This document shows, piece after piece, positions 1 to 10,483 of a DNA stretch of 64,000 nt (position 1 is the stretch's first letter; the number at the start of each line of letters is the position of its first letter). The translations under genes were made by a program, and so were the position numbers. Under the pieces are notes generated by a model, which made no database searches, was not told the DNA's origin, and worked only from the letters and a program-made list of their open reading frames with translations. Source of the stretch: Pseudomicrostroma phylloplanum (taxonomy: Eukaryota; Basidiomycota; Exobasidiomycetes; Microstromatales); contig BCHS01000009.1 of NCBI GenBank assembly GCA_039545275.1, positions 734,779 to 798,778 on the forward strand. Reading direction: 5' to 3'.

Positions 1-396
1 CCATGATCTGACAAGACCTCTACTGACCTTTGGAAGTCCACTTCCCTTCTTTGTCCTGGCAGACAGGCTCCCTCATGGTGTCGAGCCTACAGCCATTTCT
101 GTCAGGGAGACGTAGTGGACCGAGGTTTGGTTAGCAGGCGAATTTGGTGGCCGGAGGTGGCTGCTCCACTCCACTCACGGACATGAGATGAAGGTCCCAT
201 CTGCGGCCTTCTTAGCGCAGTGGACGGCTGTCGAGCCACAGCAGAGGGGGAGTGGGGTGGTCAGAAAGGTCATACACCTCGGTGTGGCGTCAGATCCATG
301 CCGATGTGGGGACAGCGCTCATTGCTCACCGCTGGTACCGGTCACGCAAAGAAGCGCCGTCGCAACGGCTACGATTGTGGTGGAAGCGAAGCGCAT
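1..396 (-). CDS. Small secreted Cys-rich protein A1 (partial, runs off left edge)
   Basis: First three exons read as 330..396, 179..227 and 28..98, each bounded by GT..AG introns (donors gtgagc, gtgagt, gtcagt). Exon 1 is a signal peptide beginning MRFASTTIVAVATALLC. Exon 2 carries two cysteines (AVHCAKK.. and ..FISCP) and exon 3 two more (NGC, PVC). Intron phases are 1, 2, 1. The fourth exon, which in the neighbours holds four cysteines and the stop, would lie beyond base 1, so the gene is cut by the window and not broken. Exon sizes (67, 49, 71) match its paralogues, which supports the model. A candidate upstream element shared with A2, A3, A5 and A6 lies at 627..648. Function unknown; a secreted effector-like role is inference. 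Confidence 0.75.
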
Positions 397-626
397 CTTG
401 AGCTCGTTGGAATGGCAAAGGCCGGGAGATGTGGTGAAGAGGAGTGGTAGGGAGTGAAAGATGGGGATTTTGCCGGACTCGGTTCTCGAAGCTGCATCGG
501 CTATCTCCCTCCGACCTGGCATGGTGACGGGCGAGAATTGCCCTGGTGCCTCGCCTCGGACTTCCTCAACGTATACCCGGGCCCAGTTTTCCGGCCGGAA
601 GGCGCCGAGCGCGGACTTCCGGCTTC

Positions 627-648
627 CATCCGACACACACTGCTATGC
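627..648 (-). promoter_or_regulatory. Candidate A-type upstream element (A1)
   Basis: A plus-strand stretch reading ccatccgacacac..tgctatgc, about 230-250 bases upstream of the A1 start. It is a degenerate match to the elements before A2, A3, A5 and A6, so it is weaker than those. Confidence 0.35.
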
Positions 649-843
649 TACCCAACGGTGCAAAGCTGAAGACACCTCGAAAAGCCGCACTTCAAGGGTT
701 TGGAATTCACGGACGGAAGTCGGAGTCTCTAACAATAGGGGTATCGGAAGCTGGGCACCTTCTGCCAAGAGTGACACAGTACGGTGTTCTTGTCGCTGAC
801 CACTTATTGACAGCGAGTCACCTGCTATGTGCCACACATGGGC

Positions 844-1216
844 TCAGAGTCCTCCAATGCAGGTGCCGTCGCTGCACGAGATCGTGCAGAACAAGCCTGT
901 ACCCCTACCCTGTGCGTCGGCGGCATAGCAACCCTTGAGTGAGGGATCTGAGGGGACATCGATCACGATTGAGAGGCAAGTCAGCTCTATCTTTCTTTGG
1001 ACTTCATGAGCACAATCTGTACTGACCTTTTCTGTACGAGCCACCCTTCTGTCTGCAAGCGATCCCCGTCGTCCCGACGTCGCAGCCACCTGGGCATGCG
1101 ACGAAGATGTTGTCCTTATTCTTCGTGGCACAGACGAGAGCATCGGCAGTGTTTGCGCTGAAGAGGCAGAACAAAGCAGTCGCAAGAACGGTGAAGCTGA
1201 CGGTAGTGTAACGCAT
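844..1216 (-). CDS. Small secreted Cys-rich protein A2, two introns lost
   Basis: Two exons, 1027..1216 and 844..947, encode 97 residues. The start is the ATG at 1216 (MRYTTVSFTVLATALFCLF), a clear signal peptide. The first exon runs straight through the positions where its paralogues have introns 1 and 2, with no gap or extra residues, so both introns look precisely removed. Only intron 3 remains (948..1026, gtcagt..cag). The mature part has eight cysteines in the array-wide 2+2+4 order and contains a CPGGCDVG segment and a C-terminal GCYAA..CxxxC..C block closest to A5. Secreted; function unknown. An upstream element shared with other A members is at 1464..1490. Confidence 0.85.
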
Positions 1217-1463
1217 TGTGATTCGATGGGGATGGGATGGGCGAAGTGCTGTGATAGTGGTAAAGTCTGGGAAAGCAGTGATGTATCAGTCGAGAGCAAA
1301 GCCCCTTTTGTACTGCCACGGTTATGGACCCCTGACCCGGGAGAGAGCGGGCTACACCCCTCTCTGTGACTCACCTTGGAGTCCATTGACGGCTTTCGCC
1401 CCTCTTTCGGCGGCACGGTGACGGCTTTACATAAGGCACTGCCCCTTATTCCGGAACGCAAGA

Positions 1464-1490
1464 TTTTCCGTCGGCACAGCATTGCTCTCC
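1464..1490 (-). promoter_or_regulatory. Candidate A-type upstream element (A2)
   Basis: Read on the gene strand it contains GAGAGCAA, then TGTGCCG, then CGG, 248-274 bases upstream of the ATG. The same order and spacing recur before A3, A5 and A6. Confidence 0.5.
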
Positions 1491-1736
1491 GATTCTCTGC
1501 AAGAGCAAGGAGCACAGAACACCGGTACGGGATCCGACCTCCCTCTTTCAGATGCGAAAGGCTACTAGGCAAACAATCATGAGGAGCCGCATCAATCTTT
1601 GTTTCAAGTCTCGCTCACACAGTGGACAGCGCGTGAGAAAAGGACATGCTCGAAGAGAAAGAATCTTCGCCTACGATGTCACTCTGTCGCAGAGTGTAGG
1701 CAGGCAAAGCTACCGCCCAGCTTGGGTCCTGTCTAT

Positions 1737-2216
1737 TCACTCGCAGGTGTAGCTGCCCGATGAGTGGGGTGCGTCACACTTCACATTGCATCGGAGGGGC
1801 TTGTACTTGGATTGGCTGAACACGAGCCAGCACCCGGCTGACCTTCCACCTATAGGACAGTCCAATGCAAAAGAGCAGGTCAGCATAGTGTCCAACGAAT
1901 TTCTCCTCTCTAGAGACGTTCGCCTCACCTCCGGTGGGGGGACCATTGAGGTGTTTGCACGTGGGATCGCCCGCTTGATCGACGTCACATCCGCCAGAAC
2001 AAGGTAGGAACCAACCATTGACGTCCCTCGTTGCGCATGAAAAGGCTATGGACAAAAGGTACGAACAGCGGTTGCGACTTGCTCAGAGTCAGCATGCCTG
2101 GCACTTTTGCGCGGAGAGCTGACATCGGAGGATCACTCACCGCTGGCAGTGCTTGCACTGGAAAGGCAAAGCAGGGCCGTCGCCATGGCCGTGAACATGA
2201 GGGCAGCGTGACGCAT
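1737..2216 (-). CDS. Small secreted Cys-rich protein A3
   Basis: Exons 2141..2216, 1929..2045 and 1737..1849 encode 101 residues. The signal peptide starts MRHAALMFTAMATALLC at 2216. The 117-base middle exon equals the separate exons 2 and 3 of A4 (49+68 bases), so intron 2 is missing and the reading frame is intact. Eight cysteines follow the array pattern. The segment CATRDVNGW..CSGGC..NGPPT is shared with A6, making A6 its closest relative here, and the last exon has the GCWLV motif of A4, A6 and A8. Secreted, function unknown. Upstream it has both the CTGTACCT motif (2370..2377) and the A-type element (2397..2420). Confidence 0.87.
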
Positions 2217-2396
2217 TGAGAGTCGACAGGGGTGGGCGGTTGATTCAAGGGCTGTAGGGAGTACCGGTGAGGAAGCGAAAGGCGGTTCGCTGATCATCTC
2301 AGGCTGAGCCCTATGAGCCGCGTCGGCCATTTGGCGCCGGTGAGAGGATGGGGTGGGCTCACATTGCCCCTGTACCTCACTTTCGGGACGCAGGAG

Positions 2397-2420
2397 CTCC
2401 GGCGGCACAGCCCTGCTCTC
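2397..2420 (-). promoter_or_regulatory. Candidate A-type upstream element (A3)
   Basis: GAGAGCA, TGTGCCG and CCGG in the same order as before A2, 181-204 bases upstream of the ATG. The CTGTACCT motif lies between it and the gene at 2370..2377. Confidence 0.5.
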
Positions 2421-2798
2421 AGAGCCTCTTCACAAGGAGCACAAGGAGCACGGACTTGTAGCATTAGACACGATATCGGTATTCCAGCAGCACAAGACTA
2501 TTACAATACACTCATAAGAGTCTGCATGCATCGTTGCTTGTGTTTATAATCCTGCTCATCGAGGGAAGAGCGCGTAAAAGTATGCAAGTTCTAGAAAAGG
2601 AGACTATGTTGATATACAACGTACCTTGATCGTCGAATGTAGGAAGATACTAGAGCTTACGTGTGGCTCTGATACTGTGCATTCATACGCAAGTGTAGTC
2701 TCCATGAGGAGCGTTTCGATCCAAGGAAGCCAAGGCGAGGGGCACCTCAGAGCCGAATGGGTCGCGGTCGTTAGTCTTCGTGACTATGACAGGCTTCA

Positions 2799-4655
2799 TT
2801 ACTCATTACTTAGATGGTTGTGATGACTGCGATGTTCTGGCCTTGCGATCCTCTTGGCCCAAGCCTCGACGACGGCAAGAGACATCGTCTCGTGATCCAC
2901 TCGTGGCGAGACAGGCGGGGAGAGCATTCCGTTTTCGTCCACCTCGAAGCGGCACTCTGCACCCAAGTGAGCGATCAGCACCATCGCCTCCTCAAGCTCG
3001 TAAGACTGCTTGACGAAGTTGCAGCCCACGTCCAAGAGCTGGATATTGTCGTCGGAGTACTTGCCTCTGTTGCTGCGCGGGACTATGGCGTCCAAGGAGA
3101 CCATGCTTGGCAAGACGGTGCCTGGGCCATAGGGAGATGCTCCGAGAGAGGGCACCATCTCTGCGTCGCACATTTGGCAGGTATGACTTCAAAGACAGGA
3201 AGCAGAGCATCTTGACGATGGATGGCGTGAAGTAGTAGAGTCGTACAGCAGCGGCGGCGTGGCCAAGGTCGCTGCATTCGTCCAGGTACCGTACGATTGC
3301 CTCCAGCACGGGTAGCGCTTCCTCCACCAGAACACGCGCAGACGGGCTGTCTCCGATCCTTTCGGCGGACCAGGGGAACCTCGGCATGAGTATGTCCGAA
3401 GTCGAGTCATTGGCGGGGGCAGGGGCAGCGGAAGCACGCTTGACGTGGGCAACCCAAGTCATGATCGACTCGTGGGGCCGGAAGGCGAGTATCTGAGTGG
3501 TCGATGATGATAAGTCAACAGAGCTTCGTAGTTAGTGATCTGCATGTTTGCATTCCTGACTGCGTCTCAGATCTCGTCTGCTCACCATTGACTCTACCTC
3601 GTCAAGATCCAGCCGACCGGCAATGTCCACTAGCCGTGGCGCCACATCAGCTGCCACGACACCTCCGAAGTTTGTGATGAGGCGCCTCCAGACGTTGCCA
3701 TGCATTGAATTCCTGTTGAAGCGGCTCAGCAGCGACGTCCAGCGAGCAGCCCTGGTGGGATCCTGGCGTAGGCTATGGGCCACTTGGTATAGGAGGCACA
3801 ATGCTCCGACGGAAAGCCATTGCCTGACGCGATCTTGCCAAACGGGGTCTCCGGCGAATCCTGATGGTTGACCGGACCTGTTGAAAAGGAATGTGGTGAG
3901 CAATCAGCCTTGGAGCGACACATCTGCGACGGTAGACTCACAGGGCCAGGATGTTGGTCCCCAGGATGAACGCCAGTGGTATGCCGCTGATGTCTAGAGT
4001 TGCCGCCTGTGGGTCCACTCCAGACTGCCGCAAATGCAGCCCCACATACCACTCCACAGCGGTCTGTTGGGGGCGACGTTCTGCCAGGGAAGTCGCACTT
4101 ACATCCGGTGGCACAAGCAGGTCTGGAATCAGCGGTCCGTTGCCGACCTCGACGCGAGTAGGAGGAGGAGGAGGAGGCCTGGCGATCCTTCTGAAGTCGT
4201 CAGCACGGAGGCAATCCAGAATGCTCTGGTGGTGTGGACCCGCCCGCAAAAACTATGACATGAAGGAGAGAGGGAGGTCAGAGGATGTCAGCACTTGTGC
4301 GTAGACAACGCTTCTTGCATCCCCTACTCACCGACTCCAGCGCCAGAGGATAATTGCCGGAGCGCATCTCACCCAGGAGCTGATCGAACACCCGCCGTAG
4401 ACCGTCAGTCCCATAGATCTCTTCTCGAGGAGCACCACCGGCGCTGTACCGGAAGACTGCATTCCATATCTCGTAGGAGAGATGCTCGCGTAAAGCCGTC
4501 TTCCAGTGCGCAAGCCAGCCCTGCTGAGCTCCTGGCTCCCGAGTGGAGAGGAACTTCAGAAACTGAAGGCGGGCCATTTTGGTATCGAAGTCGTGCTGCA
4601 CATCCGCCCGTAAGCCGTGCATGGCCTCGAAGTTCGTGAGATTGGTTGGCTTCAT
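2799..4655 (-). CDS. Hypothetical multi-exon protein inside the secreted-protein array
   Basis: Well-supported exons are 4332..4655 (from the ATG at 4655, MKPTNLTNFEAMHGLR), 3942..4252, 3586..3877 and one starting at 3492; the introns have gtgagt or gtgagc donors, good acceptors and matching phases 0, 2 and 0. The exon from 3492 reads well to about 3180, but the plausible C-terminal part (2799..3173, ending HHNHLSNE) lies one base out of frame. This is either an unrecognised intron (for example one ending just before 3162) or a real or assembly frameshift. The true 5' end may also lie further up, since an intron-like stretch runs 4661..4736. The product of roughly 540 residues has no signal peptide, and I recognise no family. 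It has a PPPPPP run and is unrelated to the secreted genes around it. Confidence 0.5.
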
Positions 4656-5981
4656 CTGCCTGTTCGAGGGTAGGCGAGGAAAGTGTCAGTGCAGACTCTC
4701 GGCTGAACTTTGTCTGGGCTGCGAGGGACGTCTTACCAGAGGAAGAGAGAAGAGGAGTCCGTAGATAGACTCCCGCGCCTCGCTTGCCAAGCCTCTGCAT
4801 GGCTGACTGCTGACGAGGTTGGGGGTACAAGGTTGGGGGTACAAGATTGGTGCAAGATTGAGGGCATTGGAAAGTCGCATTGTCTTGCGCTTTGTTGCCT
4901 CTTCTCGAAAACCTATCGAGTTGCTTGTGCCGTTGTGATTGCCCAGAGCTTGATGCTACTTTGAGAAAAGAAGAAGAACTAGTCGTTGAGGCGAGCTAGG
5001 AGGTGGCGTTGCCCGCGTAGTGCGTTGATGCTGATACTGATGCTGTAGCTGCTGTGGCTGCTGTTGCTGTGGTCCTTGAGGCGTGCAAAGAGGCGGCCTT
5101 AGCCTCTCTTGACGACGATGTTCCCGATGTAGAACGCAGAGAGGATGGCCTTGGCCTGCTCTTGTCAGGGTTCGATGTTGTCTAAACGAGGCAGAGCGGG
5201 GTGTGGAAGAGTGGCGACTATCAATTCTCCGAACGTGCATGCATAACCGAGACTCTCTGGTGAGCTGCCCTCGTGTTGAGCTCTGCAGGTGTGTCTTACC
5301 TTTTGGTGACGCGTGAGTCTGAAGTGGCTTTGTCGAGGACAGTTGATCAAGATGGGTGATGGTTGGGTGAAGAGGTGACAATGGTGAGTGGGAGGTGGGA
5401 GACAAGGGAAGGCAGCAACGGATGAAAATTCGATGGATGGGCGCGGTGAAAAAAGGGGGGGGGAAAGAGATTGCGGCACCCCGCACACGTGCACGGGGCC
5501 CCGCGCTCGCCCCAGCCTCTGCACTCTGCAGGCATGGCCTCGAGCTCGGGTCCGTCCCGTGCTGCCTTTCCGCCAACGCCTTTCCGAAGCAGAGGAGTCA
5601 TACGGGCCTTTCCCTGTTCCCACTGCCAACTTTGCGACCCTGCTCTACATCTCACTACACCACCTTTGATCCTCGTCACCCTCGATCCTCACCACTCTTG
5701 ACCCTCACCACCTTTGATCCTCACCATCCTTCATCTTTACCACGGTGGGCGCACGTAGCCATCAGGACACGCGCACCCTCCATGCACCAGATGAGCGGAC
5801 AGCATCACGACTTTTGCGACCAAGCACGGCTTTCGATGGAATGTATTCTACTATGGAAGATTGAAATTCATCACAGGACGTGGCAGAGACAATGCATCTC
5901 ATGTCAGAGACCCGTCTAGGTGTGGGCTGGTGAGCACGCTGAGTCGCCTCCCGAGTGATCCCAGTGGCCTTGTTAGCAGCC
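4656..5981. other. Intergenic region with low-complexity tracts
   Basis: Between the hypothetical gene and A4 I find no convincing complete gene. There is an A6G10 run near 5450, repeated cacc/tgatcctcacc tracts at 5650-5750, and a Gln-codon-rich stretch at 5010-5080. On the minus strand, 5098..5157 reads AKAILSAFYIGNIVVKRG before a stop, with an intron-like GT..AG just above (5180..5318), but I cannot connect it to a start codon; it may be the tail of a small gene. Confidence 0.4.
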
Positions 5982-6514
5982 TCAAACGCAGCCGAAGTCG
6001 CCTGTCGCACCGCCATCGCTACACTGCAGACTGCAGCTCTTGGGCTTGTACGCTGGGTTGCTGTAGACGAGCCAGCACCCGTTGTTCCCCTTATCTGGAG
6101 CAAGCAATTCCAGATAGGCAAGAAGGTCAGCAGCGTGTGTAGTCGGTCGCCTTCTGAGACGAGAACTCACCCTTCGCATATTTGCCATTGGTACCTCTGC
6201 AGGCCACTTCCTGCTTGGTCCCTATGTCGCATCCCCCCCTTTTTGCAGAGAGAAACAGAGAGGTTCAGCTTGCTGGGCGGTCGTGCGCTCTGACAGTCAA
6301 AGCGTGCTACTTACGGACAAAAAGCGAACTTGCCATCGGGGCCTTTCGTAGCGCACTGCATAGCTGTGGTTGCAAAGGTGAACAAGCGGTGTCAGAGCTT
6401 TCCGCTCGCTGATACAGTAAGGAGGTGGGCGTACCTACCGTTGGCGCCGCTCGAGTGGGACAAGCAAAGCAGCGTCGCTGCAAGGACAGTGAGCGTGATG
6501 GAAGAGTAGCGCAT
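5982..6514 (-). CDS. Small secreted Cys-rich protein A4
   Basis: This is the full four-exon form: 6439..6514, 6315..6363, 6171..6238 and 5982..6094 (76, 49, 68, 113 bases), encoding 101 residues. All introns are GT..AG with phases 1, 2, 1. The signal peptide begins MRYSSITLTVLAATLLC. Cysteines fall two in exon 2 (QCATK.., FCP), two in exon 3 (GGCDIG, ACRG) and four in exon 4 (GCWLVYSNPAYK.. then C, C, C near the stop). I used this member as the reference to recognise intron losses elsewhere. CTGTACCT is at 6649..6656 upstream. Extracellular; function unknown. Confidence 0.9.
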
Positions 6515-6958
6515 TGTGGTTCTACGAGGATGCGAAGATCATCTTTGACCCGGTGGGAGAAGCATTTCTCCTTGAAGTGCACCGCCTCGGCTATCTCTAT
6601 CTGACCCCGCCCGGTGAGCCGATTCGCAATTTCGTGTGCCTCGTCTGGCTGTACCTTTGCTCACAATATGCCCTGAATTTCAATCATTCGGCGCAGGATG
6701 GCCCTCCGTCGGTGAAGGCACGACCGTCCGACTGGCATCAAACGCGGGCCACGGTGCTGGGCGGTGCAAGGCTGCATAGCACTCGAGGATCGTGGCTCAA
6801 ATGGGAGTCTCATTGGGGACTCGACTGGTAGTCGAGAGATTTTCAAGAACAGGTGTCCTAGACTGAGCACGTGATACAGTAACAAGAACTGGGATACGAT
6901 GCTCTTGTCAGGGGCTGCATGACGGTCCTGAGTCTCTTGCTGCGTGCCACATGTGAGC

Positions 6959-7494
6959 TCAGTAGGAACCTCCCAAGCAGGTGCCGCTGTTGCACGAGAA
7001 TTTGCACATCAACCCCGTGCCCTCACCTCCCTGGGGAGCGGCATAGCATCCCTGCAGCGAAGAATCTGAGGGGGCATTGATGGGAAGGGAGGAGCAAGTC
7101 AGCTTTGTGCCCGCAATATACTTCATCGAAAAGTCGTCGTACGGACCTCGCTTATACGATCCATCATTTTGTCGGCAGGCTATCCCCTTGTCACTCCCCA
7201 CATCGCACCCTCCTCTGGCGAATTGTCGTGGAAAAGGACCTTTGGAGCTGTTGAGCGAGTGTGTCTGCTGATGGGTACTGCTAAGTCTAGCTACTCACGG
7301 GCATGCAACGAAGGCGCCCTGCTTCCTAGTAGCACAGATGAGATCGTTACCTGCCAAGTCGAAGAGACAGTTCAGCGTGCTATCGGCTTGAATGGAAGAG
7401 CGGTGAATCTCGGCTCACCATTGGCAGTGCTTGCACTGAAGAAGCAGAGCAAAGTGGTCGCGAGGACGGTCAGGCTGAGGGAAGTGTAACGCAT
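6959..7494 (-). CDS. Small secreted Cys-rich protein A5
   Basis: Exons 7419..7494, 7299..7350, 7147..7214 and 6959..7065 encode 100 residues. The signal peptide starts MRYTSLSLTVLATTLLC. The third intron uses an uncommon donor, gtccgt, but the phase (1) and the flanking protein (..GSYKR / DSSLQGCYAA..) fit the family, so I keep it. Eight cysteines are in the 2+2+4 order. Its exon 3-4 protein is closest to A2, suggesting these two are a duplicate pair even though A2 has lost two introns. Upstream motifs are CTGTACCT at 7651..7658 and the A-type element at 7711..7735. Confidence 0.87.
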
Positions 7495-7710
7495 GGCGAT
7501 TGATGTGAATTGGGAAGAGGGAAGTCTGGTGGTAGAGACGAAAGGCTGTGTAAGAAGCGGGAAGAAGGGCCTTTATCCTCTCAGGGTGACCCTTCTGTAC
7601 TGCATCGGCTCGGACTGCTGACCCGGCACGGTGGCGGGTTCAGAGTGCCGCTGTACCTCACCTCGGAATACCTTCAGGGGTTTCGCCCCTTTCCTTCGGG
7701 GCACAGAAGT

Positions 7711-7735
7711 CTTTCTCCGGCACACTGTTGCTCTC
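7711..7735 (-). promoter_or_regulatory. Candidate A-type upstream element (A5)
   Basis: GAGAGCAA and TGTGCCGG in order, 217-241 bases upstream of the A5 start; CTGTACCT is nearer the gene at 7651..7658, the same arrangement as A3. Confidence 0.5.
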
Positions 7736-8015
7736 AAACCACTCTGCATGGGCAAGGAGCTCCGAGGCCCTGCTCGTATTGGACGCAATGCCACAGTCGC
7801 AAATGTACATGGCTGCTGAAGCCTTGTTGTACAGAGCAGCGGTCGACTTCAGACCGTTTTGATCGATTCTCACATGGTAGGTCTTCTCATATGAAAGGAG
7901 CAGTACGTCAAAGTTTACATGCTCCGGAGAAGCGCTACACCTCGGCTTTCTTTCATCCCAGGCAGACGCCGCTGCTGCAAGACAATCCCCAGAAGGAACG
8001 GGCTGCTCCACTTGT

Positions 8016-8499
8016 TCATTCGCAGGTGTACTTGCCGGACGAGTTGAGTGGCGCACACTTTGTTTTGCACTGCTGAGGCTTGTCCTTTATGCTGCTGGAG
8101 ACGAGCCAGCACCCGCCGTACCACGTACCTGCACCATGTTTTCGAATGCCAGGAAGGAGGTCAGCACAGTTGGAGAGTGCACGGCGTAGTTGGAGAACCT
8201 CTCTACTGACCTGACGTAGGGGGTCCGTTTGTGCGCTTGCAAGTCACCTTACCATTGCTGACTTCGCATCCACCACTGCAAGGGAGGGACCAGCCGTTCC
8301 TGTCCCTCGTAGCGCATGAAACAGCTACGAAGGCGTGACACAAACAGCCGGTGACGGATTGGTACTGGTAAAACTCAGCGTCTTCCGTCTTACAACATGA
8401 GTAGATAGTCACCGATCACTCACCGTTGGCGGTACTCGCATTGAATACGCAGAGCAGAGCCGTGGCAAGAGAGGCGAAGGTGAGAGCAGTGAAACGCAT
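8016..8499 (-). CDS. Small secreted Cys-rich protein A6
   Basis: Exons 8424..8499, 8211..8324 and 8016..8128 encode 100 residues. The signal peptide starts MRFTALTFASLATALLC. Like A3, the middle exon (114 bases) is a fused exon 2+3, so intron 2 is absent. The shared CATRD..NGW..LPCSGGC and NGPPT segments show that A3 and A6 are recent paralogues, and one loss event before their duplication explains both. The last exon has GCWLV and ends with a C-terminal CE. Eight cysteines in the mature protein. Secreted, function unknown. The upstream A-type element lies at 8688..8712. Confidence 0.87.
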
Positions 8500-8687
8500 T
8501 GCAAGTGGTTGGGAACGGATGGACAGGCGGAGACTTGGTGAAAGGTATCGTCATTGAGGAGAGGTCGACGCTTCAAGGCCTTCATCCTGAGCCTCCTACA
8601 CAGCCCGTTCTGCTGAGCTTCGGGCAACGGGTCGGCTGTTCCGAGGCGGCTGTACGCCGGCCGGTACCTCATTCTCGGGACGTAGGT

Positions 8688-8712
8688 CTTCCGACGGCAT
8701 GGAGTTGCTCTC
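8688..8712 (-). promoter_or_regulatory. Candidate A-type upstream element (A6)
   Basis: GAGAGCAA followed by ATGCCG and CGG, 189-213 bases upstream of the A6 start. A GGTACCTCA at 8663..8671 occupies the place of the CTGTACCT motif. Confidence 0.45.
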
Positions 8713-8885
8713 GGTACATTGCGTCCGGCCGTCAGCGTGCCCCATCAGCAGTCTTAGCCGAGGCAGTGGAAAAGGCGCGAGGGTCAAGGCTGCAGGCCAA
8801 GAGCAATAGATCTCATCATTTCTCCCTGTCCACCGGAGTGGCCTGGAAAAGGTCCGCCTGTCACCGCGTCGCGGTGCAACAATTC

Positions 8886-8958
8886 GGTCCGAAATTGACC
8901 AAGGCGAGGAGTTCCGCCGGCTTTTGTGTCTTTTGCGGCTCTGACACGACAGGGACCA
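8886..8958. repeat. Upstream block, copy 1
   Basis: About 73 bases recognisably similar to 9971..10043 (shared runs AATTG, CCAAG, CGCCGGC, CTGACACG). It lies between A6 and A7, about 390 bases upstream of A6. A shorter, weaker match is at 10156..10198. Confidence 0.5.
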
Positions 8959-9223
8959 GCATTTCCGGTAAAAAACCCCAGCATGGCTTGGCCGCACGAG
9001 GCACCTAACACTCAGAGAAATGCAGAGCGGACACGCTTGGCAAGAAAGCGAGACAGGTAGTGAAGAGAATAGAAGAGGCCCAATGACGGTACCGAAGGAA
9101 GGTATACAGCGTGAGGCATGTCCGTTCTGTGTTGTCTTCTCAGACCTGCGAGAGCGAGCCAGATGAATAGACGTTCATCGCAGCATGCCCCTCCCGCCTA
9201 CAGTCGCAACGACCTGACGCTTC

Positions 9224-9783
9224 TCAAATGCAATTAGCGCCCGCATGACCGTTCGTAGGTGAACAGTGCAGGGGGCACAACTGCTTCGAGTTGCCCTCGC
9301 CGGGCTGGTCCCGGATCAGATAGCAACCGTCATCCTTCCATCCTGAAGAGAAGGTGCGGCGGGGGGCAGAAGACCTCGCAGCATGAGCTCAGGAAAAAGG
9401 TGCTCGTGGGTACAAATCCTGCTCACCTCGGTGGTAGTGTCCGTTTCCATCGGCACAAACAGGCTGATGATCGGTGTCGACGTCACAAGCGTCGCTGGGC
9501 AAGCAAAGAAGCTGCCTCAGCAATCTGCAGCGAAGCTACAAGCGCGACTTGTCTTCCTCAGAAGCATCGTAGACTCACGGGCAGATGGCATACGTTCCAT
9601 CGTAGGTCCTCACGCCGCAGTGAAGGGCTTCGTGAAGGACAGGGAGAGGGTAAGCATCAGAGGCTTCAGCGCAGTGGTGCTCCAGGATCAGGGAAGTATG
9701 CGCTCACCATTGATCTTTGCCGCGCTCAACATGCAGAGCGCTGCCGCCGCCAAGATGGTCGCTTTTGAGGATGACAAGCGCAT
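9224..9783 (-). CDS. Small secreted Cys-rich protein A7
   Basis: Four exons, 9708..9783, 9579..9627, 9427..9494 and 9224..9342 (76, 49, 68, 119 bases), encode 103 residues. The signal peptide starts MRLSSSKATILAAAALC. Exons 2 and 3 match the reference sizes exactly, and every junction is GT..AG in phases 1, 2, 1. Eight cysteines. The last exon contains CPLHCSPTNG, shared with A8, making A7 and A8 a pair. A roughly 73-base block at 9971..10043 upstream is repeated at 8886..8958. Secreted; function unknown. Confidence 0.87.
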
Positions 9784-9970
9784 GATACTGAGTTGAAGGT
9801 GAGGAGGTAGTGCAAGCCGAAAATGAAGGATGTTGAAGGGACGGGCTGAAAGAAAGGAGGACTCTTCTCAAGAGCTATGGTTTAAAGGACAACAGACCCG
9901 CTCATTTCCCCCTATCCGTCGAGGCGGCACGGAAGAGACCCGTGTCATCTCCGTCTCGCGGCCCGGAAAT

Positions 9971-10043
9971 CCGGCCTGTAATTGGCCAAGAGGAGAACCT
10001 TCGCCGGCGTTTGAGGGCTTTACACCACTGACACGGCAAGTAC
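9971..10043. repeat. Upstream block, copy 2
   Basis: Diverged copy of 8886..8958, lying about 190-260 bases upstream of A7. Probably duplicated together with an array gene. Confidence 0.5.
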
Positions 10044-10483
10044 CGCTCCAGTAGGTGATGAGCGCCCGAGGCAATTGACACAAGAAGACGAGCATTTGCT
10101 CTTATCCGGCAGGATGAGCAGCAGGGTTTTGGTCGGTCCCCATTTCTCCGCCGCCGCAAGTTGCCCGAAGAGGGGCACTTCCGCCTGCGTCCTTTCGCTT
10201 CCGCGCCGCGACGTGCACGTTCCGAACTTGGATGGAGGACAGCACACGAAGTTTCAAAAAGACTTCACATGTGTGCAGTGCCAAAGGAGGAGGCGTGACG
10301 GAAAGCGTTTTGTTGTCTAACAGCGGACTAGAAAAGAGGGGAGCGCGCGATGACGGTACGGAGAGACGCGCTGAGAGCAAAGTGTGCATTGCACCTGCAG
10401 GCGTGCAGATGCGACCGAGACGAGCACAAGAGTCGTTCAGTGGTATCCCAGCTGCCTAAGGTAGCGCTGAGAATTGGTGCTCC

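Noticed and set aside
188..938. Several overlapping plus-strand ORFs of 70-130 codons
   Set aside because: They are antisense to A1 exons and its promoter, lack signal or domain features, and overlap each other in several frames.
5098..5340. Possible tiny gene ending AFYIGNIVVKRG
   Set aside because: The tail looks coding and an intron-like GT..AG precedes it, but no ATG or continuous frame could be found, so I did not call it a CDS.
4956..5576. Minus-strand ORF with a Gln/His-rich C-terminus
   Set aside because: Low-complexity reading of repetitive codons in an intergenic region; no start context, domain or splice support.
7510..8076. Plus-strand ORF of 188 codons
   Set aside because: It runs antisense through A6 exon 3 and the A5 promoter elements; composition is not protein-like and there is no homologous ORF at the paralogous sites.
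9259..9796. Two overlapping plus-strand ORFs
   Set aside because: Both are antisense to the four splice-consistent exons of A7.
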